A stretch of 64,000 nt of DNA, taken from NCBI GenBank assembly GCA_025677835.1, contig JAIXMR010000097.1, positions 43,837 through 107,836 on the forward strand. The letters run 5' to 3'. Positions 24,118 through 37,800 of this stretch are shown here, piece after piece (positions within the stretch are counted from its first letter, which is position 1; each line of letters starts with the position of its first letter). The notes below the pieces were generated by a model, which was not told the DNA's origin, did not search any database, and was given only the letters and a program-made list of their open reading frames with translations. The DNA is from Sporodiniella umbellata. Taxonomy: Eukaryota; Mucoromycota; Mucoromycetes; Mucorales; Rhizopodaceae. Position numbers and translations under genes: made by a program.

Positions 24118-24459
24118 ATGGACAATACAATGTAAAGATTTGTTTTAAATGGTTCGATAGCTGAATGTGATGTAGAACATTAGAAATTCCTTTTTCAACA
24201 GAGAGATTAGCAAGTATAGCAGCTCGTGTACTCGATGTTGACAAAGAATTAAAACCAGATCAAGTCAAAAGAACCATTTCAACTGAAGAAAACGTGCTTT
24301 TAGTGTAAACAAAAATAAAGAAAAAGGCCTATAATAATATGTCTGGATCTGTAAAATAGGCGCTTTGAATGCTACACCACAAAAATGCTGCGTGTTGCAG
24401 TCAATTCTTTTATAGAATGTTTGACTATGGTAACGCGAACCATGGAAGCTTTTCAGTAA
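24118..24459 (+). CDS. PCC1: KEOPS/EKC complex subunit PCC1
   Basis: A small split gene: exons 24118..24131, 24176..24304, 24360..24459; 80 residues. The spliced protein begins MDNTITLEIPFSTERLA and contains the Pcc1 pattern DVDKELKPDQVKRTI, then NVLLVRFECYTTKMLR, then VAVNSFIECLTMVTRTM. Pcc1 (LAGE3 in human) dimerises and holds Kae1 in the complex that makes tRNA t6A and supports telomere and transcription functions. Length fits the family (about 80-90 residues). No single ORF covers it: exon 1 is only 14 nt, and the acceptor TGTAG|A was chosen over a later TTAG because only it restores the frame. Confidence 0.82.
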
Positions 24460-24633
24460 AATAAAAGACAGTCAGGGCAAAGCCTTTCATTGGATATTTG
24501 TAATGTCTTTATATCCGACAGATGACAAATACATCTTTATAATCAAACAATTGGATACTATCGAAAACTATTGTTCCATCGGGTAATCATTGTTTCTTTT
24601 GATGTTTTTTTTTTTGGGGCTCAGAAAGCATAA

Positions 24634-26529
<1,896 letters not shown>

Positions 26530-26742
26530 TTCTACCCCTCCCAACACCTCTTTTCTTTCCAATGTATTTTATTCCCCCCAACACCACTTCGCACCTCTTT
26601 AATATATGAAAATAGTTGAATAAATTAGTTTTTGTCTTAATGAAAGTGATGAAATGAAAGGTGGCTTGTTATTGGTGTGTCTGAGCTTAATCCTGCATAT
26701 CCCAACTTTTTTTTAAGTCTTTCTTTCGGTAAACATATCAAT

Positions 26743-28236
26743 ATGGACGAAGAACAATTGGTAATGAGCCCTACAAACAAAAAGCAATCTAGTCGTTCTC
26801 ATACATTCTTGTTTGTAAACGAAAACAGGGACAGGACAACTTATTTGGCACGAGTGAAGAAGAGGAAATGTCTGATCTTGATGGTGATCAACGTACAGTA
26901 ATTTTGAAGAGTTTTACTGTTTTAGGAGACTCATTGACTTGTTTTTTTTTTTTTTTTGCCTTTTAGCTTCTGACAATGAAGAAATAGAAAAGTCCACAGC
27001 ACCTGTAGAAGCAACTGAAGAGGAACATACAGAAGATCTTTTATCCAACTCAAAATTACCTTCATTCAGAAAAAAAGCACGAGAAGATAATGAAGAAGAA
27101 AAAGCACAGCTTGAAAGAGTTAGAAAAGAAATTCGAGACCTCAAAAGCAACCCATCTCAAGGCATTGACGAAGATGAAGGTCCTGTTGATCCTCAGCAAG
27201 GTAACATACAGTTCTGAAGAGCCAGCTTCCCTGACATCTCGTAGCACTCAGAGATGAAATTGATCGTCAGTTCGCAAAAGCGCTCAGCAGCGGTAAGAAG
27301 AAGAAAAAGAGACGCGATGGAGAAGACATTGAACATGCTATGGATGACGAGCTTTCGGATTTGAAAGACCGCATGAAGAATGCTTGTGAAAAAGACACTA
27401 TCTCCAATGGGAACAGACAGCCTGCGCTTACTAAACTGAAAATGCTTAGCGAAGTAACCAGCACTTTGACAAAGTAAGATAACTTTAGTACGTGTTGAGG
27501 TAGTTTGTTCAATCTATATTTTGTAGCAAACACTTGCAGGACTTAATCCTGGACAATGGGCTTTTGGAAGTGATTCGCCTCTGGCTTGAACCACTCCCTG
27601 ATCGCTCTTTACCTAGTCTGGATATACAAGTAGCAATGATTGATATATTAGATCGACTTCCTATTTCAGGAGAACATTTGCGAGAAAGCGGTGTTGGAAA
27701 AATCGTATACTTCTATACAAAATCGCCCCGCATTGAACAATCTATCAAGCGAAAAGCTGATCAATTGGTAGCCAAGTGGAGTCGTCTAGTTATTAAACGC
27801 AGCGTGAATTATAAGGAACGACGTCACGCTGTACAAGAGTTAAGACACGAGGATATGTACGTCACGTGAAAGGACGCGGAAAAAAGGGAAGCCTGAACTC
27901 ACCGTCTTTTTGCTTTGGTTTAGGGTACAAAAGAGAAGAAAATACAAACAAGAAGAGCCCGAAGAAGAGGCAAACGGCGGTAGGATGCACGTTCGCATTC
28001 CTCAAGCAGTTGCTGCAGATTATGATATTGTACCCCAAAGTGTCATTAGAACAGACAGTAACAGAGCATCCAAGGTAATAACGGACAATTGCTTCTCAGA
28101 CTTCTATTTTAAACCTTATTACTTTTAGGCCGACACCACTTTCAAGAGATTAAATAACACAATGCGTTCGATTAAAACTGGTCCCAAGAGAACGACCCCT
28201 AAGGTGGCTATCGAAGGAAAGGATATATCCCTTTAA
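26743..28236 (+). CDS. IWS1: Transcription elongation factor IWS1/SPN1
   Basis: Seven exons: 26743..26760, 26829..26892, 26967..27200, 27245..27473, 27527..27856, 27924..28074, 28129..28236; 377 residues. The N-terminal half is acidic and disordered (DNLFGTSEEEEMSDLDGD). The C-terminal half is a TFIIS N-terminal (LW/TND) domain: LQDLILDNGLLEVIRLWLEP, then LDILDRLPISGEHLRES (seen as MIDILDRLPISGEHLRES), then QLVAKWSRLVIKRS. IWS1/Spn1 binds SPT6 and elongating RNA polymerase II. The end has VRIPQAVAADYDIVPQS. Exon 2 could start at 26829 or six bases later at a second CAG; both keep the frame. Confidence 0.9.
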
Positions 28237-28388
28237 TGAACTTGACAGCTTTGTACATAAACTTGCTCTTTATACACGCGAGACAATAAAAATCTTAAAA
28301 CAACGCTTGTATTACAGTTAGAGATATAAATTAGCTTCGTTTTCTCAGAGACAGTTTTCCTTTTCATAACATTTCTAAACACATCAAA

Positions 28389-29223
28389 ATGGCTGGTAAG
28401 CTATCAAAACCCTTTTTAAACAATCCCTTGTTTTGAAATGTATTCTATCTAATAGACGAAGACTATACTGGATTTCCCCCTGAAGGAAACATTGTCCATA
28501 TTGGGTAACGGCTAGCGCTATAAAAATGTAAATTTTACTGACCACTAGTATTTAGAAACACAATTTCATTGAAACATAACATGACTGGCCGTTTCTTGGC
28601 TTCCGAAGAAGGCGTCTCCTACGAGGAAGGCAGCTTTCAACAGAAGGTTTTCGCTAGGGAATGGATCCCCAGTCCCCCTACCCAATTCATTGTTATTCCC
28701 CGCGTTGGAGAAGAACGGGATATGGGAGAAGATGTCAACTTTGGTGAAGTTATCCGTCTCAAGCACGTAGGAACTCGCTCAAACCTTCATACACACCCCG
28801 ATATTACCAGCCCTGTTACTGGTCAACAGGAAGTTTCTTGTTATGGCGATGATTCTCTTACTGACGAAAACGACGAATGGGTTGTTGAACAATGGCCTTT
28901 TGGTGACGAAGAAAACGAGGAGTTTGACCCTGAAGATAAGGTAATTGTTGAACATAAAGTTTTGTCTTTTTCTCTCTATGACTAATGCACCCATGTTTAG
29001 ACTTGGTACGTTGGCCGCTCTTTCTATCTTAAGCACGTTGCTACTGGTGTTACTTTGTAAGTAGAAATCATTATATAAGCAAGTCGACTATTCTTACCTT
29101 TCTTCAAACAGGCATAGCCATGAGGAGCCTATTTCAGAAGACTCTAACGAGGTATGCGGTTATGGTAGCGGTCCTGACGAGAATGACAGATGGCGCGTCA
29201 TTGTTGACCTTCCTATGTACTAA
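28389..29223 (+). CDS. Small MIR-domain protein (SDF2-like)
   Basis: Exons 28389..28395 (7 nt), 28456..28504, 28556..28940, 29001..29056, 29112..29223; 202 residues. It contains MIR-type repeats: VIRLKHVGTRSNLHTHPDI, TGQQEVSCYGDDSLTDENDEW, and a last repeat FYLKHVATGVTLHSHEEP ending in NDRWRVIVD. MIR domains form a beta-trefoil in SDF2, protein O-mannosyltransferases and IP3/ryanodine receptors. Unlike SDF2 there is no signal peptide (MADEDYTGFPPEGNIVHIG), so it is probably cytosolic. C-rich codons suggest good expression. The role is unknown beyond the fold. Confidence 0.8.
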
Positions 29224-30342
29224 ACACTCAGCCTCTCTCTCTTTTTTTTTTTTTTTGGTAACTCAAATAAACAAAACGTGCTAGAAGTACTCGGATGAAT
29301 GAACTATAATTAGTTTTGTTTCTTTCTTTTTCCAAAGGAAAATTCTTTAATGACTAATGAGTGAGGGCTAGTTCCTTATAGACCTATTCAAAAATTAAGA
29401 TTATCTTATTCTTAGAAATTATAGCCTCTCTTGTTCGCAAGTTTAGATAAATTGTTGTATTGCATATCTTTTTAAATTTATTTCAAACGTTTTATTTAGG
29501 ACGCCTAGTACTAACATGCAATTATTTTACCAGTAAACAAAAAAAAAAATTATACAGTCAGTTTGTAACAACACGACATTATATTATTAAGCTCTCAAAG
29601 ATTACAGTATCTTTATTGATAAAAGAAAGGCCTCGACCTTATGTTATCAGAGAAAGCCAAAAATAAAATATCAATCGCAATCTAGCGTTCAAATAAAAAA
29701 CTAAAGACTTTGCCCCATACCGAAAAAAAAAAATACTAGAAAAAATTTCACTAGTTTCGCCTATATCAAAACAAACACAAACAACACATTCTATACAGCT
29801 CTTGCCTACTCAGCCGTTTGTGTTTTTGTAGATATCACACTAGATATTAAAAAAACTCTTGGATACAAAATAATATAATTAGTCTCATTTTCCCAAAAAT
29901 GCTACAACCGATCGAATTTTCTTGGAGCTATACAAGCAAGAGCTTTATTCCAGTTCAGATACATATTGAAATGATATCGTATAGCTGGCCAGAAGGGTAC
30001 CTAAAATTGGTCATTTTAGCTGACTGCTTTGGTTTATCAGCACCTGTGTTTTTTTATGTAAGCTTAAAAAAAGCTAGTCTGAACAGAACACAATAACTTT
30101 ATACGGATCACATTTATTCATGATATTTGAAAAGCGTTATCAGCTCACCTCTAATATAGGCTACATGTATTGAATTTTAACGTTTTTTTTTTATTTATTT
30201 TTTCGTGAATACAGCTTGTATTTCGGTCAGTAACGTTGTTTGTTGTGTAGAAATACTATAGAGTTACTTAAAAAACTTTTGTAAACTAGAGCTAGAAGTA
30301 TAGACTATATGTACTTGAAAAACCAAAAGTTGCGGTTTTGTT
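29224..30342. other. Gene-poor AT-rich region
   Basis: About 1.1 kb between the MIR gene and the cysteine-rich ORF. Short plus-strand ORFs at 29460..29666 and 29899..30096 have AT-driven composition, no motif and no splice partners I could support. No gene called. Confidence 0.35.
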
Positions 30343-30585
30343 TCATTTTATTGAGCATCTGCACCTTCCGTCGTAACTATCACAACACCTGTTAAAAGAA
30401 GCCAACATTGTATAGTCCCTAAAGTGACATAAAGTAGAGTCGCCTTCTATTAAACTTCCAAATGTTCCTGTACAGCAATCCTTCGTGTATTCTGAAGTTA
30501 ATTCATCGCAAAAACATTTTGCTGCAATAGACCCTCCAATAAAAAGGAAAAATATCAACTTTACAAGAGCAAACTTGCACATCAT
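30343..30585 (-). CDS. Small secreted cysteine-rich protein
   Basis: A single exon of 80 residues starting at the paired ATG at 30585. The N-terminus is a good signal peptide (KFALVKLIFFLFIGGSIAA) with likely cleavage before KCFCDELTS. The mature part of about 57 residues has nine cysteines, including two CC pairs: C-x-C, then DCCTG, then LCHF, then RCCDSYDGRCRC. Similar small secreted proteins with CC..C..CC patterns are common in fungi and serve as surface, antimicrobial or host-interaction proteins; no specific family is recognised. It sits alone between two empty kilobase stretches. The odd cysteine count leaves one unpaired or allows a disulfide dimer. Confidence 0.65.
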   Translation of the reverse strand: MMCKFALVKLIFFLFIGGSIAAKCFCDELTSEYTKDCCTGTFGSLIEGDSTLCHFRDYTMLASFNRCCDSYDGRCRCSIK

Positions 30586-31683
30586 GATATAGAAGTAGCT
30601 TGTTTTAGTGTTGAAAAAAGCTATGTAGGCCTCTGAAGTTGCGTGTTGCTTCTTTTATGTTTCTTTTTTTTTTTTAAAAAAAAAAAACTTCTTTTATGTT
30701 TTTGTTTTGAGGAGGAAGGCCAAACTATGGTAATTGAATAATTTAAACCAATTTTATGCAAAATAAGGAGAGTAACCAACTGGGATTCAATAATATCGTT
30801 TACTAATATGAACCTTTTGTAATAAATAGTATTATTGTTTCGCTTGTAGTAACTAGGAATATCCAAAAACAAACATGTAGTAAAAACTTATAGAGAAAAG
30901 CGTTTGGTATAGCTTCTAGAAGATATGGTTTATCTACAATATGTAATATTAGATTAAGATAGCCTCCTGTAAACACTGAAGTTGCTCCTATTGCTACTCA
31001 GTTGTCAAACTAATAAATTCCATTGATCCTTGTGTCAGGTCTAAATAAAGTCTAGCTATAAGTTTTGTCTTAAATTTCAATTGTATATTTCTTTTAACAG
31101 GTACTAGCGAATACCCTCAATGGCGGATGTATCATGATTATCATCACTTGTTTGCTCTACTAGTATTTTACCCCTTAACCCTTTACTTAAACACAATATT
31201 AACTTAGAGCTGCCCTTTTTGTATTGAGCCATCTTACTGTTGTATATACTACTAAGGTAATAGTCTAGAGTTTAGAGCTTGGGGTTGGTTAATGTAGTAG
31301 ATATTTACAGAGGGAAAGAACTCCAATATATCTTCACTTATAGGCAACAATGAAGACTTTGGTGTTTACATGAAAGCTGTTTTTTCTGTGCACAAATTTA
31401 AACGTAGGATATAACACTTTAGGTTTTTCCTTGAATAAAGACAAAATGGGGAGGGGCAACAGGGAGAAATCTTTAACACGACACTCTACATCTTAGTACA
31501 AAGCCTACAGTTAAACAACCGACTGGGTGGCTTGTTTAGTATATTAAGAATACAATATGCAAATTGTAATAAGCCACTAAACTACATAGAGCATTATAGT
31601 GTATGAGGTATATCACGGTGAAATCTAAGCTGTGAGTTTTCGAGATATTAACGTTTTAGATGTTTTATTTGTGTACAGGGTGT
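30586..31683. other. Gene-poor AT-rich region with a T12A12 palindrome
   Basis: About 1.1 kb without a supportable gene. T12A12 lies at 30664..30687 and is flanked by two copies of CTTCTTTTATGTTT-like sequence. The rest is AT-rich with many stops in all frames. Confidence 0.4.
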
Positions 31684-32140
31684 TTAATCGAAAAGACCGA
31701 AGCCCATATCCTAAAGAATAGAGTGAGTAACGGAAACCACTAATGCCTTATTCTATTTGATTATTAAAAGATATTTACGTCGTCAGATTCTTCCTTTTCT
31801 TCAGCTTTTTCTTCAGCAGCAGGGGCATCAGCAGCGGCGGCGCTGGCACCGGCACCAGCGGCAACAGCGGGTCCAGAAGAGACAGAAGCAAGCTTCTTGG
31901 AACCTTCAGCAATAGCCTATGTAAAAGCAAATAGATGCGTTACAAAAACAATATGTATCTGGTTCTGGTTTTTAAACTTACTTCAGCAGTGGTCTTGCCT
32001 TCCATAGCCTTCAACAAAGCATCAAGGCGAGAAGCATCAGCTTCAACACCAACAGAGCCCAAAAGCTTCTTGATGTCATCGTTGGAGGGGGTGGTGTTGC
32101 CACCGGCATTGAGAAGAAGGTAGGCTGCAAGGTGCTTCAT
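31684..32140 (-). CDS. RPP2: 60S acidic ribosomal protein P2
   Basis: Exons 31982..32140, 31779..31916, 31684..31710; 107 residues. It is the ribosomal stalk protein that pairs with P1 and recruits elongation factors. It starts MKHLAAYLLLNAGGNTTPS, typical of P2, with DIKKLLGSVGVEADASRLD. An Ala-rich hinge (AAAADAPAAEEKAEEK) and the universal stalk tail EESDDDMGFGLFD follow. The last intron splits the tail between DD and DMGFGLFD, so a 27-nt last exon carries the factor-binding end. C-rich codons indicate high expression. Confidence 0.96.
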
Positions 32141-32408
32141 GGTCAAATGTCAATGTTCAAAAAAGAGAGAGAGTTGAAGCTCGCGCTCCTGAAAAACTTT
32201 TACTTTTCTGCTGATCTTTCAACCTCAACCTTCAGTATTTGTTGTATATGATTGGTTGAATAAATATACGTCATTGATATAAACTGCCGTGCTTAATTTA
32301 CGTTAAGACAAGTGCTACACAGACTAAGATAAGGTGCACAGCTCAATAATATTCAAACTATTTATTATCCTTTATACTTAAAAAAGGGAATCAGGGGCTT
32401 TCTACTGT

Positions 32409-34037
32409 TTACTGTGCAATTGGTTTTTCAGCTGTAGTCGTTGATGTAGGCGTAGCTTCAACCGTCTTACTTTCGCTTGGAGGAAACACGATACTTTCTA
32501 GCTGTGCCTTTCCTTTTTCTCTGTTTTGGTAGTCAATACTATAAAAAATATAAATGTGTTAAGAAGATCATAGATAAGCAAGAAAAAAATACCTTGAAAC
32601 ACCCTTAAACTCGTACTGGTCTCCATCCACTATATTAAAGTACTTGGGGATAAATTCCTTCTGTTCTGCTTCACGTTTCTTTGCATCCTCTCGTTGCTTG
32701 TCTTCTATTGCTGTCTTTTCAGCTGTCGCAGTATCCATGTTGTCCTCCAAAATAGCTGATGTCACCTTTGACCATAGTCTTAAGGCTGCGTTAGTGAAAT
32801 ATGCTGTATGTGATCATGTTACCTTCTAGACTCCATTTTTTCCTGATTTTCTATGTCACTGACTACTTTGGGATGAATGGTCGAAGATTTTACGTCGAAG
32901 AATAGGTTTTTATTGGTTGCCTAAAACAAATTCGTTAGAAAAACTTACGTCAACGGTATACGATTTTTGCTCTTTTTTACCTTTGCCATTTTAATAAATA
33001 TCTCACTTGACCACTGGCCTGAAATCTCATACAAAACTTCGCCAGTTGACTCTTTCTTCACTTTGCCATGAACACTGTTATACTGACCAGAAAAGAAGCC
33101 CTAACAAAGTGTATTAGACTACGCTTCAAAGACGCCTCTCTACTATACCTTTGTTTTGAAGTCTAATTCGCATATTAAATCGCTTGTTCTACAGCGAACT
33201 GCACAGCTATCCCCCAGTTCCAAAATCATTTTACCAACTGTAAACGTCTGTAAGACTTTTTGTTTTTTCTATTTTTCTTTTAAGATAAAAACTTACATAA
33301 GATCCCTTTAGCATAAACGTTTGGCATTGTAATATCGTATCTTTCATTGTGTAAATGGGTAAAGATAATGTGATTTTCACCTTCCATAAGAGTAGCAGCA
33401 CTATTACCAAGAAACTTGGACTTTGGACGGAGATCGCCATAAATATAAATGCCGTTTTCTGGACTGCCATAATAGAATGCAGAAATTGGAGGATGATGAG
33501 AGACTTGCTCTGAGATATAAATGGCTTCTGTTCCATTGCCATACTGGTATTTGCATCTAAAAAATTCGCCCAACACAGAGTTGTATGGCTTTTTTACCCC
33601 CTAAACAAGCGACAGAAAGCCTTAGTTTTCTATGTCTCAAAATATGCAAGGAAGAAAAAAACGCTTACAACTATGTTACCTTAGGTTTTATATGCCAACC
33701 TGATAAAAAGTAACGTACAACGTCGAGGAATCGGGCAGTTGGATCTGTTTTCGTGCTGGCTCTATTTAAAGGAGTAAGCCATAGCGTTCATATAAGATTT
33801 TTTGTTTCGCTTTGTTTTTTATTACTCTAATAGCAAATCAGGATGACTCATAAAATCTGTTACTCTTTCTAACATTGACCTAGGCTCGAGCACAAAAGTG
33901 GGTAAGGTCACTCTCTGCAAGTCCATATCCTTTCTCAATTGGCTGATAATGCCCATAAGTATGCTTTTAGAGTTATCCTCTAAGACTTCAGTACAGTCTG
34001 GGTCCCCTTCATTATTTGTTCCGCGACTCAACATCAT
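32409..34037 (-). CDS. OSH6: Oxysterol-binding-protein homologue (OSH, short form)
   Basis: Eight exons: 33826..34037, 33680..33761, 33297..33600, 33149..33237, 32981..33100, 32823..32920, 32593..32778, 32409..32538; 406 residues. It is a lipid-transfer protein of the ORD fold. The lid/core segment LPTFVLEPRSMLERVTDF, then YNSVLGEFFRC, the fingerprint EQVSHHPPISAF, and FGKMILELGDS are all present. A charged helix (EKTAIEDKQREDAKKREAEQ) and DGDQYEFKG end the domain. There is no PH, ankyrin or GOLD domain, so it resembles yeast Osh6/Osh7, which exchange phosphatidylserine for PI4P at ER-plasma-membrane contacts. The exact yeast counterpart is not certain. Confidence 0.88.
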
Positions 34038-34878
34038 TCCAACTTTATTGTTCTTTTTTTGGGGGAAAGAGTTAAAGAAAAAAGGGAAAAAGAAAAAAGA
34101 GAAAAAATCTGGTAAAGTTTGTAAAAGGTTAAGAACGTCCTAATCTCCGATTCGCTTACCGAATGAACTTATCGCTGAGCAAATATAGTTTCTTTTGTTC
34201 TTTATACCAGTCCCTTCGTATGGCATTCGTTCACTGTGTGAGTCTAATAAAACTAGCTGAATTTCATTGGGGAATTTTTTTTTTGCTTTTTTTTTAAAAA
34301 AAGATTACAGCCAAAAGTTTGAACATATATACTGTTTAAAGAGAAAAAAGGAGAGGGAAGGGCTTTAATTTTTTGGTAAATTAATCACCATTTGCGATGC
34401 ATTTCTAGTTATATCAAACAGCAATACAGCAATGCTTTTTGTCTAGTGAAAAGAGCAGGGAAGTAACATAACTAGAGTATAACAATCACCTAACCTTACC
34501 AATGTAAACAAAAAAAAAAAGTAAAAAAATATGGAAATACTTGATTAGGGCTCATTCTTTTTCAAAACTGTGAGTTCTGGCTCATTTTTGTGTATATATC
34601 AAAACACAAATTTCTATCTGCTATAGTCTTTTAGTATAGTTTTCAAACTAGCGTCTTTTTTCTGGAATAAAACAGCTCTGTAAGTCAGACAGTAAAACAA
34701 AAAACGTAACCGTACATGGAGACGAAAATAGAAGACATACCCTTTTTGTTAGTAAACCACAGTCATGTCTTTCATACAGTTGTAACATATGCTGTCATAA
34801 TACATAGGACGAACGAAAACGCTCAAAGAATTCATGCAATAGTTTTATGTTTATGAAATGTTAAATAAATGGTGCGTT
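34038..34878. other. Intergenic, no gene seen
   Basis: About 840 bp between the OSH start and the RasGEF stop. It has A-rich (34070-34130) and T9A7 (34287-34302) tracts, and no informative ORF on either strand. Confidence 0.4.
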
Positions 34879-37800
34879 TTATTGTTCGGTTTGTTGATGC
34901 CTAGGCTCTAACTCCAGACTTCTTTCATACAAAAAGTCTACATCTTTACTATTATCTAAGTGGTCTTTAATGAAATCTTGAATTTCTGGTACGTGCTGGA
35001 AAACATATGGTGGTGACTGAAATTGCTTAATTTCTCGAATAACTTCGGCTGATTTTTGCTGTTTTGCAAAATTGATTAGATTGCTTGACTTTTTCAGATA
35101 ATGTGGGTTTCCGTCTTCAATGAAAGTCAGATCCTGTAAATATATACCCAAAAATGGAATACAAGGAGGATTGACAGAGTGAATCATATCTCTGTACTCT
35201 TGGAAATTTCGGTTGGACCCCATTAATCGCCTAATGTAGCTCAAAGACTGTGTTGTACGCCCGCTAACTAACTCCCAGGTCTTCTTCAAACGTCCAACAG
35301 CACTATTGTCAAAGGCTGAAAGAACAGCCATGCATGTGTTATAGTTGTGCAATTCCAAACATCGCTAAATATACAAACATATTTCTGTCATTACTGTGCT
35401 CAATCAACATTTAAAACAACTTACGTTCGCTACTTGAGACCAGTACTTGATAGATACAGCTCGCTTCTTGGGTTCCTTGTATGATAAAATGCTTCCGGTA
35501 ACCCAAGCAGTTAGCTTGTTACAATAGTCGATCGACTGTTTCACATTAACTGCACTATCATCTTCCCTTGACCATGCTTTGCCTAGACATTCAATGGGCC
35601 GTATACTACTATATAATTTAAAGTCCATAATAGAGAGCTGTCTAGCCATTTCTAACGGTTCGGTATCCAATAATCGAATGTGATTCAAGTCTTTTGGTAC
35701 GATAGGCATAGGTCCATTTAGTTCATTGGGAATTAACTTCTTCAATCCTCCTTCGTCTTGCTCTCTTCTTTTTCTAATCAGTCGGTTTAACTGCTCTGCT
35801 GAAAGTGAAGATGAATCGCATATAACTGTATTGGCAAAAAACTGAAGCTTGTTTAATATAAACTCATCCTCTTCATTATAGTAGTTTTCCAGCCAACTCT
35901 TCATAATATTGAACACACTAAACGCATTATATACATTAGCTGTGCTACATGCCCCAAAAGCGTTACTTACCGAAGTCTAACCAGCTTTTGCTTTTTATCT
36001 GTCCATATCTCAAGCTCGACAGGGGTCAGTTCGTCAGGAGGCGCCATATTATAACGCTCTTGTAGTAAGTCCAAAAACTGCTCCGTTGTGCAAAACGATC
36101 TATATGTTAGCAAGAAGTTTGCAATAAAACTCATATCTTCAAATATTCGTGTTAGTAATTTACTAAATGTTGTCGTTATTGTTATTACCAACGGCATTGT
36201 GTAAAGTCAGCCTCTCAACAAGGGCAGATAAAGTTCCTCCTTTGACACCGCCTTCTGCAGTAAATGCAATATCACTGTCAGCATAATTGTAGCCAAGATA
36301 CCAAAACTGGTGTCTTTCATCAAAAGATTCTTGATCTAGGGAGGAAGTTTTGTCGTTAACTGGCCTTGTAAGATTGGAGCCGGATTGGCTTATAGAGGGT
36401 CGCTGAGATCCCGTAGAGCCTTGGGAGTTTTGCCTGTTGTAAAAACGCGAAATTATGGGTGTACCAAGCTCGCTATTATCATCTGTTGTTAAGCTGCCCC
36501 GAGAAGGTCGATGTATCCTTTCTCCTTCTGTAGGTTCAACGCCATTCTCACCACTTCTCATCATCCAAATCTTTCGATCTCCTACCATCTGCACTACTGC
36601 AGAATGTATTTCTTCAATTATGTTTTCAACTGCAGAAACTGTTTGTTCAACAGAGTTTACACTGGTAGATATGTCGTTTTGTGTATTAGTCAATGCTTGA
36701 ACAGCGCTGAACAGCAATCCCACGCCATTGTAAAGCTCTTGCTTGTTATTTAGAAAATTAGGAAGTGATTGAAGTTGGTCTGTATCAATTTGACGCATAT
36801 CAATTTCGTTCAAGATGTTTAAATAAGTTCCGATCTGTGAAGACAAGTTTTGAAAAAGCAAAATCACGTTGGACCTTGCTCGCTCTTCTAAAACATGTTT
36901 CTGCTCCTCACCGTCTTCATCCAAGTTGTTGTTTTTAGAGACCTCAGTATTACTCTCTTTTTGATCGAGTTGACTAATATACGTAGATGCCCTGCATAAA
37001 GCGTCTGTAGATCCAACAATTTGCTTGGCGTGTGTTTGCAAGCTGACAATTAAGTCCTGGTTCAACGGATACTTTGGCTTGATTCCGCTGTTGTTTGATC
37101 TTGATTTTCCCTCTTCCGATTCGTCTTCAGCACTAATTGACTGTGTATCCTCTGAGGTATTAAAGATCAAGCGTGGGTTGACAGCTCTAATGGGTACATT
37201 TTTGTCTTGACAGATGAGAACAAATTTGCGAGCAGAGTTTAAAACATCGGTAGAGTCTCTTTGCACCTTTCCGTTTTGATCAAAATTACTTTCGTTTATT
37301 GCTTTTGCCGACAAAATGAGTTTCGCTAAACTAGCAAGGACATTTCTATGAGGTTCTTTAATTTCTGGATCCTGCAAATGTGCTGCCTCTTTATCGAGTG
37401 ATCTTGAAGAATATAGCATAAGTCGAACCGTATCTACAACGACAGTAATTTTTTGCCGAAACGCCGTAGAACTGTCACCAGCGGTTATAGATTTGTGTAG
37501 AGACTGGACTGATTGAACAATATCAATTGCTATGCTCTTCCAGGTCATCAATTTGTCTTCGGTATTTTCTTGAGGTTCGTCCTCTTCTAATAGCCCATTT
37601 TGGCTATTAGAAAAATAATCTGTTTGACTATTTTTTTTTTCCATCTAATGTTGTATTGAAGTTAAAGCTTTTAATCTAAGCTTAGACATTTATATATATA
37701 TATTTTTTGTATTATATTACCAAGCGACCAGTTTCTTGATCAATTTCATTGAAATTCCATGTTGTTTCTTGTGTAATGGAATTGGCAAAATAAACTTTTC

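Noticed and set aside
36137..36188. Apparent frameshift in the RasGEF N-terminal domain
   Set aside because: It is explained by a normal 52-bp intron with a perfect TACTAAC branch point; splicing restores the LLTYRSF block in frame.
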